DNA of 64,000 nt from Phormidium ambiguum IAM M-71. GTDB lineage: Bacteria > Cyanobacteriota > Cyanobacteriia > Cyanobacteriales > Aerosakkonemataceae. Every line of letters begins with the position of its first letter. Position 1 is the stretch's first letter. The notes below the pieces were generated by a model. It was not told where the DNA came from and searched no databases. It saw nothing but the letters and a program-made list of their open reading frames with translations. Positions 43,787-55,410 of the stretch are shown here, piece by piece. The translations under genes and the position numbers were made by a program. The stretch spans positions 62,001-126,000 of the forward strand of contig NZ_MRCE01000008.1 in NCBI RefSeq assembly GCF_001904725.1. The letters are read 5' to 3'.

Positions 43787-45799
43787 TTAACCCAGCAATG
43801 CTTTAGCTTTAGCTAACACATTATCAACGCTAAAGCCAAATTTTTCCATACAAACGCCACCAGGAGCAGAAGCGCCAAAGCGATCGATACTTACAGTATC
43901 GCCTTCAGTTCCCACATACTTATGCCAGCCGAAACTAGCACCAGCTTCTACAGATAAACGTTTAGTAACTGCTTTTGGTAGCACAGATTCTCTGTATGCA
44001 GCATCTTGCGCTTCAAATAACTCCCAAGAAGGTAAGGAAACAACACGCACTTTCTTACCTTCAGCAGTGAGTTTTTCCCCTGCGGTGACACAGAGGCTGA
44101 GTTCTGAACCAGTACCAATCAGAATTAAATCTGGTGTACCTTCACAATCAACTACAATGTAACCACCCTTAGTTACGCCTTCAATCGAAGTACCTGCTAA
44201 GTTGGGGACGTTTTGACGGGTGAATGCTAATAGGGTAGGCTCGTTTTTCTTCGCTTTTTCGATCGCAACTTTATAAGCACCAGAAGTTTCGTTCCCATCA
44301 GCAGGACGAATTACTGTTAAGTTAGGAATCGCCCGCAGAGAAGCGAGAGTTTCGATCGGTTGGTGAGTTGGGCCATCTTCCCCTTGTCCAACGGAATCGT
44401 GAGTCATTACCCAAATCACGCCAGCATCAGACAACGCAGACAAGCGAATTGCTGCCCGCATATAATCTGTAAAGATCAAGAAAGTCGCACCGTAGGGAAT
44501 CAATCCCGAACCATGCAGCGCCATTCCGTTACAAATTGCGCCCATACCATGTTCCCGCACCCCAAAGTGGACATTGCGGTTTTGGTATTGTCCTTTTTGA
44601 AACTCGCCGATACCCTTGAGTTCAGTCAAGTTAGAGTGAGTCAAGTCAGCAGAACCACCAATCAACTCAGGTAAAACTGGCGCAAGTTTGTTCAGACAGG
44701 TTTCGGAATGTTTCCGGGTAGGTAAAGCTTTATCTTCAGCGGTGTAAGTTGGTAATACTTTATCCCAACCATCGGGCAATGTACCGTTTAAGAAACGCTC
44801 CAATTCAGCTGCTTCTTGAGCGTACTTAGCTTTGTATTCATCGAAAGCTTTGTTCCATTCTGCTTCGTAAGCAGCACCGCGTTCTACTGCTTTACGGGTA
44901 TGCTTGAGTACATCGTCTGGAATCACGAAAGGTTCATGTTCCCAACCCAAATTTTGCCGAGTTAATGCTACTTCGTCGTTACCCAAAGCCGCACCGTGAA
45001 CGCCTGCGGTGTTTTGCTTGTTGGGGGAACCATAACCAATAGTAGTTGTCACCTTAATCATGGTTGGTTTGTCGGTGACAGCTTTGGCTTCTTCAATTGC
45101 TTTGGCAATGCCTTCTAAGTCGGTGTTACCGTTGGGAACGTGGAGAACGTGCCAACCGTAAGCTTCAAAACGCTTAGAAACATCTTCGGTGAAGGCTACA
45201 TCTGTAGAACCGTCGATCGAGATGTGGTTGTCGTCGTACAGAGCGATTAGTTTACCTAATCCCAGGTGTCCCGCAAAAGAACAAGCTTCACCGGAAACGC
45301 CTTCCATGTTGCAACCATCACCAAGAATTACATAAGTGTAATGGTCAACAATTTTGGCATCGGGTTTATTGTATTTAGCGGCGAGGTGGGCTTCAGCCAT
45401 TGCTAACCCAACCCCATTGGCAATTCCTTGTCCGAGTGGGCCTGTGGTAACTTCTACGCCTGGAGTGACGAAGTTTTCTGGGTGTCCGGGAGTTTTGGAA
45501 CCCCACTGACGGAATTGCTTGATGTCCTCAATGGAGACGCTATCGTAACCCATCAAGTAAAGCAGGGCGTACTGCAACATGGAGCCGTGACCTGCGGAAA
45601 GCACGAAGCGATCGCGGTTGAACCATTTGGGATTTTTTGGGTTGTACCGCATAAAGCGATCCCAGAGCACAAATGCCATTGGCGCAGCGCCCATTGGCAG
45701 TCCTGGATGTCCAGAATTTGCTTTTTGTACCGCATCTATTGCCAGAAAGCGGATCGAATTAATACAAAGTTCCTCAAGGGATTGAGTTGCAACAGCCAT
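43787..45799 (-). CDS. tkt: Transketolase
   Basis: 670 residues from the ATG at 45799 ([12 protein letters not shown]); an upstream ATG at 45886 would add 29 residues without family likeness. It makes and breaks two-carbon units in the Calvin cycle and pentose phosphate path, using ThDP. Motifs: [33 protein letters not shown] (ThDP/Mg), [15 protein letters not shown] (catalytic Glu). Third in the acpP-fabF-tkt order usual for cyanobacteria, though a 250-base gap may hold a separate promoter. Confidence 0.97.
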   Translation of the reverse strand: MAVATQSLEELCINSIRFLAIDAVQKANSGHPGLPMGAAPMAFVLWDRFMRYNPKNPKWFNRDRFVLSAGHGSMLQYALLYLMGYDSVSIEDIKQFRQWGSKTPGHPENFVTPGVEVTTGPLGQGIANGVGLAMAEAHLAAKYNKPDAKIVDHYTYVILGDGCNMEGVSGEACSFAGHLGLGKLIALYDDNHISIDGSTDVAFTEDVSKRFEAYGWHVLHVPNGNTDLEGIAKAIEEAKAVTDKPTMIKVTTTIGYGSPNKQNTAGVHGAALGNDEVALTRQNLGWEHEPFVIPDDVLKHTRKAVERGAAYEAEWNKAFDEYKAKYAQEAAELERFLNGTLPDGWDKVLPTYTAEDKALPTRKHSETCLNKLAPVLPELIGGSADLTHSNLTELKGIGEFQKGQYQNRNVHFGVREHGMGAICNGMALHGSGLIPYGATFLIFTDYMRAAIRLSALSDAGVIWVMTHDSVGQGEDGPTHQPIETLASLRAIPNLTVIRPADGNETSGAYKVAIEKAKKNEPTLLAFTRQNVPNLAGTSIEGVTKGGYIVVDCEGTPDLILIGTGSELSLCVTAGEKLTAEGKKVRVVSLPSWELFEAQDAAYRESVLPKAVTKRLSVEAGASFGWHKYVGTEGDTVSIDRFGASAPGGVCMEKFGFSVDNVLAKAKALLG

Positions 45800-45936
45800 A
45801 ATCTTTATCTTGTTAACGACAGTCGGAAACTTGGGTTTAGGTAAGATACAATTTTGGCGCTCTGGATCGCTCCAAAACATTATCACCCATCATCCCATTA
45901 GCGGGATCGATGGGCAAGTATTTTTGCCTAGTAATT

Positions 45937-45989
45937 TGGTAATTGGTGAATGGTAAATGGTTTGTCTCCTTATACATTACCAATTACCA
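45937..45989. repeat. 11-bp inverted repeat in the tkt-fabF spacer
   Basis: TGGTAATTGGT (45937-45947) and ACCAATTACCA (45979-45989) with TGAATGGTAAATGG between, of the same A/T-rich family as other heptamer-type repeats in this window. Confidence 0.65.
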
Positions 45990-46054
45990 GGTATGGACGG
46001 TTTTAGCAGATAGCTATGTAATTGCAACAAAAACATTAACTACAAAACCCGCCC

Positions 46055-47311
46055 CTACGAAGCAGTGTACTTCTTAAAGGCTAATGTGACGTTATGACCC
46101 CCAAATCCAAAGGAGTTGGAAAGGGCTACTTCTACTGTTTGAGCACGACTTTGATTTGGGACGTAATCTAAATCGCATTCAGGATCGGGGTTTTCTAAAT
46201 TGATTGTGGGTGGAACTCGATCGTTAGCTACTGCCATCACTGCTGCTACAGCTTCAATGCCACCAGAACCGCCCAATAAATGACCTGTCATCGATTTGGT
46301 AGAGCTAATTGCGGCTTTGTAAGCACTTTCGCCCAAAGCAGTTTTAATTGCTTTTGTTTCGGTGGAATCATTTGCTGGTGTGCTGGTGCCGTGAGCGTTA
46401 ATGTAGCTTATTTCAGCGGGAGTTAAACCCGCATCTTTTAAGCATAACTGCATGGCTCTAGCGGCTCCTGCGCCTCCTGGTACTGGGGCAGTCATGTGGT
46501 AGGCATCACAAGTCATGCCATAACCAACGATTTCGGCGTAAATTTTGGCTCCCCGACTGAGGGCGTGTTCTAGTTCTTCTATGATCAGGATGCCTGTGCC
46601 TTCGCCCATGACAAAGCCATCACGGTCTCGATCGAACGGGCGTGAAGCATGAGCCGGATCGTCATTTCTGGTAGATAATGCCCTGGCTGAGGCAAATCCA
46701 GCAAATGACAATGGCGTAACAGCTGCTTCTGTGCCACCGCAAATCATTGCTTGGGCATAACCACGTTGCACTAAACGAAACGCATCTCCGATCGAATTAG
46801 AACCAGCAGCACAGGCAGTTACAGAGCAAGAGTTTGGCCCTTTGGCTCCGGTATGAATTGCCGTTAACCCCGCAGCCATGTTAGCAATCATCATCGGAAT
46901 CATAAACGGGCTACAGCGATCTGGGCCACGATTTAAGAGAATTGTTTGTTGATCTTCCAATACTTTCAGACCACCAATTCCTGTACCGATGATTACGCCC
47001 ACCTGTTCTGCGTTCAGTTCGTTAATGACAAACTGCGCGTCTGCTAATGCCTGCTTGCTTGCAGAAACCGCAAACTGGGCAAACCGATCCATTCGTTTAG
47101 CATCTTTGCGATCTAGATATTCATGGGGGTCAAATCCTTTAACCTCGCCAGCGATTCGGCAATCATGCCCAGACGCATCGAATAAAGTGACTTCCCCAAT
47201 GCCGTTGCGTCCGCTCAATAAACCTTCCCAATACTCAGTTAAGGTATTGCCGATCGGTGTAATCGCTCCCAGGCCAGTAACAACAACGCGCTTTCGCTCA
47301 AAATCTGTCAT
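46055..47311 (-). CDS. fabF: Beta-ketoacyl-ACP synthase II FabF
   Basis: 418 residues. Condenses malonyl-ACP with acyl-ACP in fatty acid elongation. Catalytic Cys in CSVTACAAGSN (about 169), His in NAHGTSTPANDSTE (about 310) and TKSMTGHLLGGSGG (about 345). Standard length; follows acpP in the usual order. Confidence 0.97.
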   Translation of the reverse strand: MTDFERKRVVVTGLGAITPIGNTLTEYWEGLLSGRNGIGEVTLFDASGHDCRIAGEVKGFDPHEYLDRKDAKRMDRFAQFAVSASKQALADAQFVINELNAEQVGVIIGTGIGGLKVLEDQQTILLNRGPDRCSPFMIPMMIANMAAGLTAIHTGAKGPNSCSVTACAAGSNSIGDAFRLVQRGYAQAMICGGTEAAVTPLSFAGFASARALSTRNDDPAHASRPFDRDRDGFVMGEGTGILIIEELEHALSRGAKIYAEIVGYGMTCDAYHMTAPVPGGAGAARAMQLCLKDAGLTPAEISYINAHGTSTPANDSTETKAIKTALGESAYKAAISSTKSMTGHLLGGSGGIEAVAAVMAVANDRVPPTINLENPDPECDLDYVPNQSRAQTVEVALSNSFGFGGHNVTLAFKKYTAS

Positions 47312-47441
47312 GATTCATCTATTAACTCGGGTTTCCCTACCCAGAACGCAGAACAAAATAAACAACTGAGATTTGTAAGACTTTAGGTGATTAAAAAAGC
47401 GCGATCGCTTTTCTCCCTCAACCAGCCACTAAAAAAGTTTT

Positions 47442-47693
47442 TTATGCTGATGCAGCAACTTTTTGTTGGATGTAGTCCACCGCTTCTTGTACTGTCGTAA
47501 TTTTTTCTGCGGCTTCGTCGGGAATTTCAATATCAAACTCTTCTTCTAAAGCCATCACTAATTCCACTGTATCCAGGGAATCTGCTCCCAGATCATTTTG
47601 AAAGTTGGCTTCTGGTTTGACTTCGCTAGCATCAACACTTAATTGATCTGCAACAATTTCTTGTACTTTGCTGAAAATTTCCGTTTGGCTCAT
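47442..47693 (-). CDS. acpP: Acyl carrier protein
   Basis: 83 residues, acidic. The phosphopantetheine Ser lies in [12 protein letters not shown] (about 39). Carries acyl chains for fatty acid synthesis. 130 bases upstream of fabF in the same direction. Confidence 0.97.
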   Translation of the reverse strand: MSQTEIFSKVQEIVADQLSVDASEVKPEANFQNDLGADSLDTVELVMALEEEFDIEIPDEAAEKITTVQEAVDYIQQKVAASA

Positions 47694-47867
47694 AGCTCTT
47701 CCTTATCGCGGTTGCTAGAACTGTCTCTCCAAAATCAAGATTGTCCTAAGCATTTTTTAATCTTATCTGATATGGTGATCCCTCTATCATGTCAAATAGC
47801 CAATTTTCTTAGTGACACCCAAAATTTAGATCCGGGCATGGTCAATCTTATCCTGTTTGAGGCTGTA

Positions 47868-47898
47868 TATCTCCGACTTCTTCAAGAAGTCAGACATC
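47868..47898. repeat. Hairpin repeat, GACTTCTT/AAGAAGTC core
   Basis: Arms GACTTCTT (47875-47882) and AAGAAGTC (47884-47891) with partial pairing outside. In the acpP-hdrB spacer (47694-47999), where nothing else is seen. Confidence 0.65.
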
Positions 47899-47999
47899 TA
47901 AATAGCAAGTTTTGCATCTCTCTAAACCTCTAAACACGCCATGATTAGGATAGGAACCAATATCCGGTTTTTGATTTATTCACCAATCATACTTGACAA

Positions 48000-48896
48000 A
48001 TGACTCTTAGATATGCTTACTTTCCTGGCTGTGTTGCCCAAGGTGCTTGCCGGGAGTTATACCAATCAACAGCGGCTCTAACTAAAGCTTTAGGCATTGA
48101 ATTAATTGAGCTAAAAAAAGCATCTTGCTGTGGTTCGGGCACTTTTAAAGAAGAATCTCGCTTGTTAGAAGATACCGTCAATGCTCGTAATATCGCTTTA
48201 GCAGAGGAGTTAAACTTACCTTTACTTACCCATTGCAGTACTTGTCAAGGTGTAATCGGTCATGTAGATGAGCGATTAAAAGAAGCTCAACAGAATAATC
48301 CAGCTTATCTAGCAGAAATTAACGGGCTTTTACAAAAAGAAGGTTGTTCTCCATATAACGGTAATACAACTGTTAAACATCTCCTTTGGGCACTGGTGGG
48401 CGATTTTGGATTAGAGGAACTGCAAAAGCGAGTTGTTCTAAAACTAAGTAACCTTAAGTGCGCTGCATTTTATGGATGCTATCTGCTGAGAGCCCAAAAG
48501 TCTATCCCGTTTGACGATCCGCACCAACCAGAATCAATGGAAAATGTATTTCGAGTTTTGGGGGCAACTCCTGTTTACTATCAGGGTAGAACTCAGTGTT
48601 GTGGTTGGCCTCTTTCGAGTTATGCCACTACTCAATCTTTTCAAATGGCAGGAAAACAAATTCAAGATGCCATTAATGCTGGTGCTGATTGTTTGGTAAC
48701 TCCTTGCCCTTTATGTCACTTAAATTTAGATTCCCGCCAACCAGAAGTAGAAAAGGTAATCGGGAAAAAGTTAGGTTTACCTGTGCTACATTTACCTCAA
48801 TTAATCGCTTTAGCAGTGGGTGTAGAACCTAAACAATTGGGTTTAGATCGGCACATTGTTTCCACTCATCCGATATTAGAAAAACTGGGTTGGTAA
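48000..48896 (+). CDS. HdrB-like CCG-domain protein
   Basis: 298 residues of the CoB-CoM heterodisulfide reductase B/ succinate dehydrogenase-type CCG family. Two CCG domains: CCGSGTF (about 41) with CSTCQG downstream, and CCGWPL (about 201) with CPLCH. These Cys sets bind an iron-sulfur cluster in relatives. In cyanobacteria it is probably part of a soluble redox complex, partner not in the window. Start ATG at 48000. Confidence 0.85.
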   Translation: MTLRYAYFPGCVAQGACRELYQSTAALTKALGIELIELKKASCCGSGTFKEESRLLEDTVNARNIALAEELNLPLLTHCSTCQGVIGHVDERLKEAQQNNPAYLAEINGLLQKEGCSPYNGNTTVKHLLWALVGDFGLEELQKRVVLKLSNLKCAAFYGCYLLRAQKSIPFDDPHQPESMENVFRVLGATPVYYQGRTQCCGWPLSSYATTQSFQMAGKQIQDAINAGADCLVTPCPLCHLNLDSRQPEVEKVIGKKLGLPVLHLPQLIALAVGVEPKQLGLDRHIVSTHPILEKLGW

Positions 48897-48949
48897 GCGA
48901 TGAATTTTGCTGTAGCGTGCATAACGTTGCAAAATTATTTGTATGGAAC

Positions 48950-49043
48950 CCAGGACTTACGCAGAGACTCTAGATATAGGGGCAACCACAAGGTGATTGC
49001 CCCTACAATTGGTGTTTATTTTCATAATTTGCGTAAGTCCTGG
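48950..49043. repeat. MITE-like palindrome, 94 bp
   Basis: Terminal inverted repeats CCAGGACTTACGCA (48950-48963) and TGCGTAAGTCCTGG (49030-49043), perfect over 14 bp, with an internal GGGGCAA...TTGCCCC hairpin. The ends are like those of cyanobacterial non-autonomous elements as I recall. A small frame across it is an artefact. Confidence 0.8.
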
Positions 49044-49167
49044 CTTTTTGAGCTAAGGAGAAATTTAGTGATATTGATAAACCCTGAGTATTTGAGATAT
49101 TAGTTACTCATACTCAGGGCTTAATTGTCAATTTACTGATTATTTTCTAATTTTTCGTTGTTTGAAA

Positions 49168-49632
49168 TTAGGAACCAGAAATTTGAGGTTGTTCGTCAGA
49201 TAAGTTTACTTTGAAAACTTTGTGACGTAGTTCTTCAACTTTGGGCAGAATTAGAGTTAAAATGCCATTCTTGAATTCAGCTTTGACGCGATCGTTTTCA
49301 ACAGGTACTGGCAGTTGTACTAAGCGTTGAAACTTACCATAACGGAGTTCGGAATGATAAAAACCTTTATCTTCTGTCCGGGTTTCTGCGTGATGTTCGC
49401 CAGTAATAGATACGGATTCTCGAGTAACTTCAATGTTCAGGTCTTTAGCTTCTACACCAGGAATTTCTGCTCTTAAAATTAGCTGATTTTGTTCATCTTT
49501 GAGTTCTATTGCTGGTGCCCAATTGGTATTTTTTGATTGGGGATTAATTTCTAGAAGTTCGTCAAACATCCGATCCATTTGACGGCGGATAGATTCCATT
49601 TCAGAAAATGGTTGCCAACGTACTAGTCTCAT
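49168..49632 (-). CDS. Hsp20/alpha-crystallin small heat shock protein
   Basis: 154 residues. An alpha-crystallin domain (about 42-140) with ELRYGKFQRLVQLPVPV and AEFKNGILTLILPK, and the usual basic start WQPFSEMESIRRQMDRMFD. ATP-independent chaperone. Monocistronic. Confidence 0.92.
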   Translation of the reverse strand: MRLVRWQPFSEMESIRRQMDRMFDELLEINPQSKNTNWAPAIELKDEQNQLILRAEIPGVEAKDLNIEVTRESVSITGEHHAETRTEDKGFYHSELRYGKFQRLVQLPVPVENDRVKAEFKNGILTLILPKVEELRHKVFKVNLSDEQPQISGS

Positions 49633-49823
49633 AGATAATTCTCCTTTTGCTAACTTTAGCGAGAAATTGGTTAAATCTTGTTTAAAGTCAGGTTATAGAG
49701 TTAGGCTCAACTTTTGTGATGTTTATTTTGGCCTCTTTTACCTACAAGTATATAGTCGCTCAAGTTAGAGAAATTGTCAGGTCGGTAAACCCTACAAACT
49801 AGTTCCTGTTTCCGATAAGGGAG

Positions 49824-50864
49824 TTATTTTTCATTACTATGACGTTGCATTTGTTTAAAGAACTGATAAATGTCTGGTAAGCGAGTGTAGATAGCAGAAG
49901 CTTTGAGAAAAATTTTGTGGGAAACGGCAGGAACACCGGAAACTATTGCCCCTGGTTCTACATCGTTATGAATGCCTGATTTAGCAGTGGCGATCGCACC
50001 ATCTCCGATATGTGCTTGGTTGGCAATTCCTACTTGTCCAGCTAATAATACGTTGTTGCCTACTTTTACTCCTCCAGCTAATCCTACTTGTGCTGCTAAG
50101 GCGCAATTAGAACCTATTTGGCAACCATGACCAATATGTACTAAATTGTCTAATTTAGTGTTTTGGGCAATGCGAGTTTCTCCGACTGCTGGACGATCGA
50201 TCGTACTATTACAGCCAATTTCTACGCCATCTTCTAACACAGTGCAACCAGATTGTTCCATTTTGAACCAACCAGTTTTTGTGGGTACAAAACCGAACCC
50301 TTCCGAACCAATTACTGCACCACTATGAATCACGCAATTTGCACCAATTTTACTCCGTTCATGAATTGTACAGTTGGCGTGTAAAACGGTGCGATCGCCA
50401 ATTTCTACTTTGGGATAAATCACTACATTGGGATGAATACAAACTTCATTACCGAGTTTTACGCCAGCTTGAATTACGACATTTGGGCCAACATAAATAT
50501 CTCTACCAATCTCTACTGAAGGATGAATTACGGCAGAAGGATGAATCCCCACATCGGGACGAAAAGGTTTGTAAAATAAGGCGATCGCTTTTGCAAATAA
50601 TAATCTCGGTTCTGCATCAGCTAACCAAGGAATTCCTCTTTCTATTGCCTGTTCCTGTAACTGTTCATCTAGCGGCAAAATTAGGGCGCTGGCAGTTGTT
50701 TTTTTCACCATCGCCGCAAACTTTCCCCCTTCTACATAACTCAAAGTACCTTCAGGTGCGTCATCAATTGGGGCTAAACCAGTAATTTCTGGATCGAGTT
50801 CCGTGTTTAATATCAAGCTATGAGAAGGAACTGCTAATTTTTGCACAATTTCACTGAATTTCAT
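49824..50864 (-). CDS. lpxD: UDP-3-O-acylglucosamine N-acyltransferase LpxD
   Basis: 346 residues from the ATG at 50864 (MKFSEIVQKLAV, the usual start); an ATG at 50933 would add 23 residues. Third step of lipid A synthesis: N-acylation with acyl-ACP. LpxD N-domain (about 1-105), then many hexapeptide repeats (about 110-270; IHPSAVIHPSVEIG, IGHGCQIGSNC), catalytic His in NLVHIGHGC. Adjacent to a flavoprotein gene, 6 bases apart. Confidence 0.93.
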   Translation of the reverse strand: MKFSEIVQKLAVPSHSLILNTELDPEITGLAPIDDAPEGTLSYVEGGKFAAMVKKTTASALILPLDEQLQEQAIERGIPWLADAEPRLLFAKAIALFYKPFRPDVGIHPSAVIHPSVEIGRDIYVGPNVVIQAGVKLGNEVCIHPNVVIYPKVEIGDRTVLHANCTIHERSKIGANCVIHSGAVIGSEGFGFVPTKTGWFKMEQSGCTVLEDGVEIGCNSTIDRPAVGETRIAQNTKLDNLVHIGHGCQIGSNCALAAQVGLAGGVKVGNNVLLAGQVGIANQAHIGDGAIATAKSGIHNDVEPGAIVSGVPAVSHKIFLKASAIYTRLPDIYQFFKQMQRHSNEK

Positions 50865-50939
50865 GGTCTTTAAAGATTGATTGAACCGCTTCTGGCGTAG
50901 AGGACACAGAGAAAGAGGAGAAGCAGGAGACAATAATTT

Positions 50940-52181
50940 CTAACTTCCCATTGCTTGACCAGCTAACCAAGCGGTTGTCCATGCACTCTGAAAATTAAAT
51001 CCGCCAGTTACACCATCAATATCTAGAATTTCTCCGGCAAAGTAAAGCCCCTGAGAACACTTACTTCCCATCGTTTTAAAATTTACTTCTTTCAAGTCCA
51101 CTCCACCACAGGTGACAAATTCTTCTTTAAAAACTCCTTTGCCCTGAATTTGGTATTGACCTTGAGTAATTTCTTCTATCAGTTGATTAAGGACTTTATT
51201 GGAAAGTCCAGCCCAACGATCTTCACTAGAAATAGACACTCGACCAATTAAATATTCCCACAATCGTCTGGGGAGAAGAAGTGGACAAGTGGTGGAAATT
51301 TGCCGTTGTGGTAGTTGGGATCTCACTGCTAATAACTGTTTCCGCAAAAATTCGATGTTAGAGTCAGGAACCCAATTAATTAGTAAAGTTGCTTGGTAGC
51401 GATTTTCCTGTAGAATTCTCGCACCCCAAGCAGAAAGTTTTAAAATTGCAGGGCCACTGAAACCCCAATGAGTAATTAAAATTGCCCCGGTTTGCTCAAA
51501 CTGAGTTTTACCTGCTATTTGTAAGCGCAATTTTACTTTTTCGACACTGACTCCAGCTAATTCTTTTAATTTGGGATCGGGAATGTTAAAGGTAAATAAT
51601 GATGGTACTGGAGAGATGATTTTATGACCTAATTGTTTAGCGATTTGATAACCTGTAGGGTTGCTACCAGAAGCGAGAAGAAGACGATCGCAAATCATCA
51701 CTTCACCATTTTTCAATTGCACTTCAAATTTGCTTAATTCTCCTGAAATCTGCTGAACTGAAGATACTAAAACTTTTGTTCGTAGTTCTATGCTTAAATT
51801 TTTCGCTGTTTTGAGTAAGCAGTTAGCGATCGTTGCTGAATCATCAGTTACCGGAAACATTCTCCCATCCGACTCAGTTTTAAGTTCTACGCCTTGCGCC
51901 GCCAACCAAGCTACCATATCCCTTGGCTGAAATCGACTAAAAGCCCCCCGCAAAGCTTTGCCTCCTCTGGGATAATACTGCACTAATTCCGCAGGTTCAA
52001 AACAAGCATGAGTCACGTTACATCTTCCCCCACCGGAAATTCGCACTTTGGTCAAGGGTTCATGACTTGCTTCTAGAATGGTAATTTCTGTATTAGGGTG
52101 AGTTTGGGCGCAAGCGATCGCACCAAAAAATCCCGCTGCTCCACCACCAATGACAACGATTTTTATTGATTTTCTGTTCAA
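50940..52181 (-). CDS. FAD-dependent oxidoreductase, HI0933/BaiN family
   Basis: 413 residues. Starts with a dinucleotide-binding VVIGGGAAGFFGAIACA, then KVRISGGGRCNVTHACF, ending in the family signature GEILDIDGVTGGFNFQSAWTTAWLAG. An NAD(P)/FAD flavoprotein of uncertain substrate. Directly upstream of lpxD on the same strand. Confidence 0.9.
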   Translation of the reverse strand: MNRKSIKIVVIGGGAAGFFGAIACAQTHPNTEITILEASHEPLTKVRISGGGRCNVTHACFEPAELVQYYPRGGKALRGAFSRFQPRDMVAWLAAQGVELKTESDGRMFPVTDDSATIANCLLKTAKNLSIELRTKVLVSSVQQISGELSKFEVQLKNGEVMICDRLLLASGSNPTGYQIAKQLGHKIISPVPSLFTFNIPDPKLKELAGVSVEKVKLRLQIAGKTQFEQTGAILITHWGFSGPAILKLSAWGARILQENRYQATLLINWVPDSNIEFLRKQLLAVRSQLPQRQISTTCPLLLPRRLWEYLIGRVSISSEDRWAGLSNKVLNQLIEEITQGQYQIQGKGVFKEEFVTCGGVDLKEVNFKTMGSKCSQGLYFAGEILDIDGVTGGFNFQSAWTTAWLAGQAMGS

Positions 52182-52204
52182 GTTATTGCTTTTACTGAAA
52201 TAAA

Positions 52205-52369
52205 CTACTCTTCGTAGGGTTCAAAGTCTTCTTTTCCTGCCCCACAAACAGGGCAAACCCAATCTTCCGGGATATCCTCAAAAGCTGTACCTGGTGAAAT
52301 ATCACCATCAGGGTCGCCTTGTTCTGGATCGTAAATATAGCCACAGACTGTACAAATATATTTTTGCAT
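52205..52369 (-). CDS. Soluble rubredoxin, 54 aa
   Basis: 54 residues. Two CxxCG knuckles, CTVCGYIYD (6-9) and [11 protein letters not shown] (39-42), bind one iron. Unlike RubA of photosystem assembly it has no C-terminal membrane helix and no ycf48/psbE neighbours, so it is probably an electron carrier. Confidence 0.95.
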   Translation of the reverse strand: MQKYICTVCGYIYDPEQGDPDGDISPGTAFEDIPEDWVCPVCGAGKEDFEPYEE

Positions 52370-52390
52370 TTTGTGATTTCCCAAGAAGTG

Positions 52391-52585
52391 CTACCAGACG
52401 GTTTCTTGCAAATAGCTGAGGATACCAGTAACCAGACAACACAGTATCAATACCCAGATTATCCCACCTGGGAGAAAACTCAGGATTGCCATGCCTCTAA
52501 GTATCCAAACAACTAAGGTAATACCCAGAATTAAGCTAAAAATTGAGATAAATCTCCAATTCCCTCGATTTGGTGTTCTAGTCAC
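52391..52585 (-). CDS. Small membrane protein, two helices
   Basis: 64 residues, starting GTG at 52585. Two hydrophobic helices (about 12-30 and 35-58). It precedes the rubredoxin gene by 21 bases, so they may be cotranscribed. Not recognised. Confidence 0.55.
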   Translation of the reverse strand: MTRTPNRGNWRFISIFSLILGITLVVWILRGMAILSFLPGGIIWVLILCCLVTGILSYLQETVW

Positions 52586-52949
52586 AATCTTTTTTTCCGA
52601 AATTCGTCTTCATTATGCCACGCCAATTTCTTAGCCTGTAATTATTATTCTGTCTGCTTGCTAGTAACTTATTCGGTAAATACACAGCACAGAGGAGAAA
52701 ATTTTTGCTGTTACCCATGTTTTCCCAGAGAAATTTTTGGAAATAAAACGCCAAATGTGGTGGTGATTGGTTGATTTATCGATCGCATCAGCCTTCAAGC
52801 CAAAAATTTTGCAAATCTTTATTGGAACTTTGCAGTTTCTTCAACTGATCTGGGTACTTTAATAAATAGGCAGGGAAGAACACCTAAATTTTAGGGAACT
52901 TCTAACTCTGGACTGTATTCCCTATTAGTAATAAGTTGCTTAAGCGATA
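52586..52949. other. Intergenic region, nothing identified
   Basis: 364 bases without a recognised gene, RNA or strong hairpin; contains the promoter of the SRPBCC gene. Confidence 0.5.
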
Positions 52950-53516
52950 ATGACTACACTTTGTATATCTGAACCTATTGTGAGTGGAAAAGACGTGGTG
53001 TGGAATCAACAACAACAAAAAGCTTTACTGTCTGGAGAAGTTTTGTTAGAAACTAGAACTCACTCCGCTTGGGGTGGGGCTTGTACGGCTTCGATGTACT
53101 TACCTTGTCCGCGATCGCACGCTTGGCAGCAATTAACTGATTATCCCCGTTGGGTACATTACTTCCCAGACTTAATCCGCAGCGAAGTCATCAATAGAGG
53201 AGATAGCCTCAAAAGCAAGCGTCTTTATCAAATTGCCCGCAAAGCTTTCTTAATGTTTTCTGCGGAAGTTGAAATCTACCTAAAGGTAATTGAAGTAGTA
53301 CAGCAACAAATCCAATTCCGTATGGAAAAAGGCAGTTTTAATGATTTTACTGCTGATTTAAAATTACAGGATTGGAGCAATGGCACTTTGCTTACCTATA
53401 GCGTGCAAGCAACCCCTACTATTCCTGTACCTTCACTTTTTATTCAACAGGCAATGCACCTAGATTTACCAACTAATATGCGAAAAATGCGCCAAGTTAT
53501 TTGTACTAGTTCTTAA
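52950..53516 (+). CDS. SRPBCC (START/cyclase-like) domain protein
   Basis: 188 residues. A helix-grip ligand-binding fold of the polyketide cyclase/START superfamily: CPRSHAWQQLTDYPRWVHYFPDLIRSEV (in part) and the late QAMHLDLPTNMRKMRQ helix. May bind a lipid or pigment; ligand unknown. Typical cyanobacterial protein. Confidence 0.82.
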   Translation: MTTLCISEPIVSGKDVVWNQQQQKALLSGEVLLETRTHSAWGGACTASMYLPCPRSHAWQQLTDYPRWVHYFPDLIRSEVINRGDSLKSKRLYQIARKAFLMFSAEVEIYLKVIEVVQQQIQFRMEKGSFNDFTADLKLQDWSNGTLLTYSVQATPTIPVPSLFIQQAMHLDLPTNMRKMRQVICTSS

Positions 53517-53913
53517 TAATTTTTCTGATTTGATTGTTTGTTCTTCACACTAATTCGATTTAGGATCAAATTAAAAATCTACTCACTATTCTGTACTATA
53601 CCGATTCATGAAATTCGTGATACATCTATAGTAGCGGCTGGTTTAGTGGCAGATTAAATTAAGATATCGGCTCAATCTATTCCTACCAATTTATTTGTAT
53701 CATCAATACCATGTAATAATTCTCTGTAAAATTGTGCTTAATCATTGCCCCTCCCCGTTTACGGGGAGGGGTTTAGGGTAGAATTCATAAAACTTTGGTA
53801 TGATGGGTTTTTTGGTCGATCGAGAAGGTAAGATTTAGAATTAATCTCATAAAAAACAATGCGAAAGAATTAAAATTTAACTCTTCCGCATCTTTAATTT
53901 TATGTTTAATTTC
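53517..53913. other. Intergenic region with G/C hairpin
   Basis: Perfect 11-bp arms CCCCTCCCCGT and ACGGGGAGGGG (53748-53758, 53761-53771) around two bases, then GGGTTTAGGG. It resembles the palindrome inserted in the GTPase gene. No gene seen. Confidence 0.6.
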
Positions 53914-55050
<1,137 letters not shown>

Positions 55051-55114
55051 TTAAAGGTAGGTTGTCAGTAGAAGAGACTACAAACAACGGACTACCGACA
55101 ATATGACTATCCCG

Positions 55115-55366
55115 CTACTTTTTCTTTTTGCCGCCTGTTTCTGCTTGTCCTTGGTCGCCTTCCAACATTCCATATTTACGGAGGAAGCGTTCGACTCTTC
55201 CTTCGGTGTCAATAATCTTTTGTGTACCAGTGTAGTATGGATGGTTCCCTGACCATACATCAACGTGGAGTTCTGGTTTGGTAGAACCAACAGTCATAAC
55301 TACTTGACCGTTACAGTAAACTTTTGCTTCGGGATACCATGTGGGGTGAATGTCTGGTTTTGCCAT
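55115..55366 (-). CDS. rpmE: Ribosomal protein L31
   Basis: 83 residues with KPDIHPTWYPEAKVYCNG and HPYYTGTQKIIDTEGRVERF typical of L31. Only one Cys is present, so it is of the zinc-free kind. It ends in a lysine-rich tail. Between rpsI and prfA. Confidence 0.93.
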   Translation of the reverse strand: MAKPDIHPTWYPEAKVYCNGQVVMTVGSTKPELHVDVWSGNHPYYTGTQKIIDTEGRVERFLRKYGMLEGDQGQAETGGKKKK

Positions 55367-55410
55367 TTTGCTGTTTCCTCAAGATCTTTTGTTCACAGGT
55401 TTTTGTTATG

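Noticed and set aside
48900-49103. A 67-residue frame after the HdrB-like gene
   Set aside because: Most of it is the translated MITE-like palindrome.
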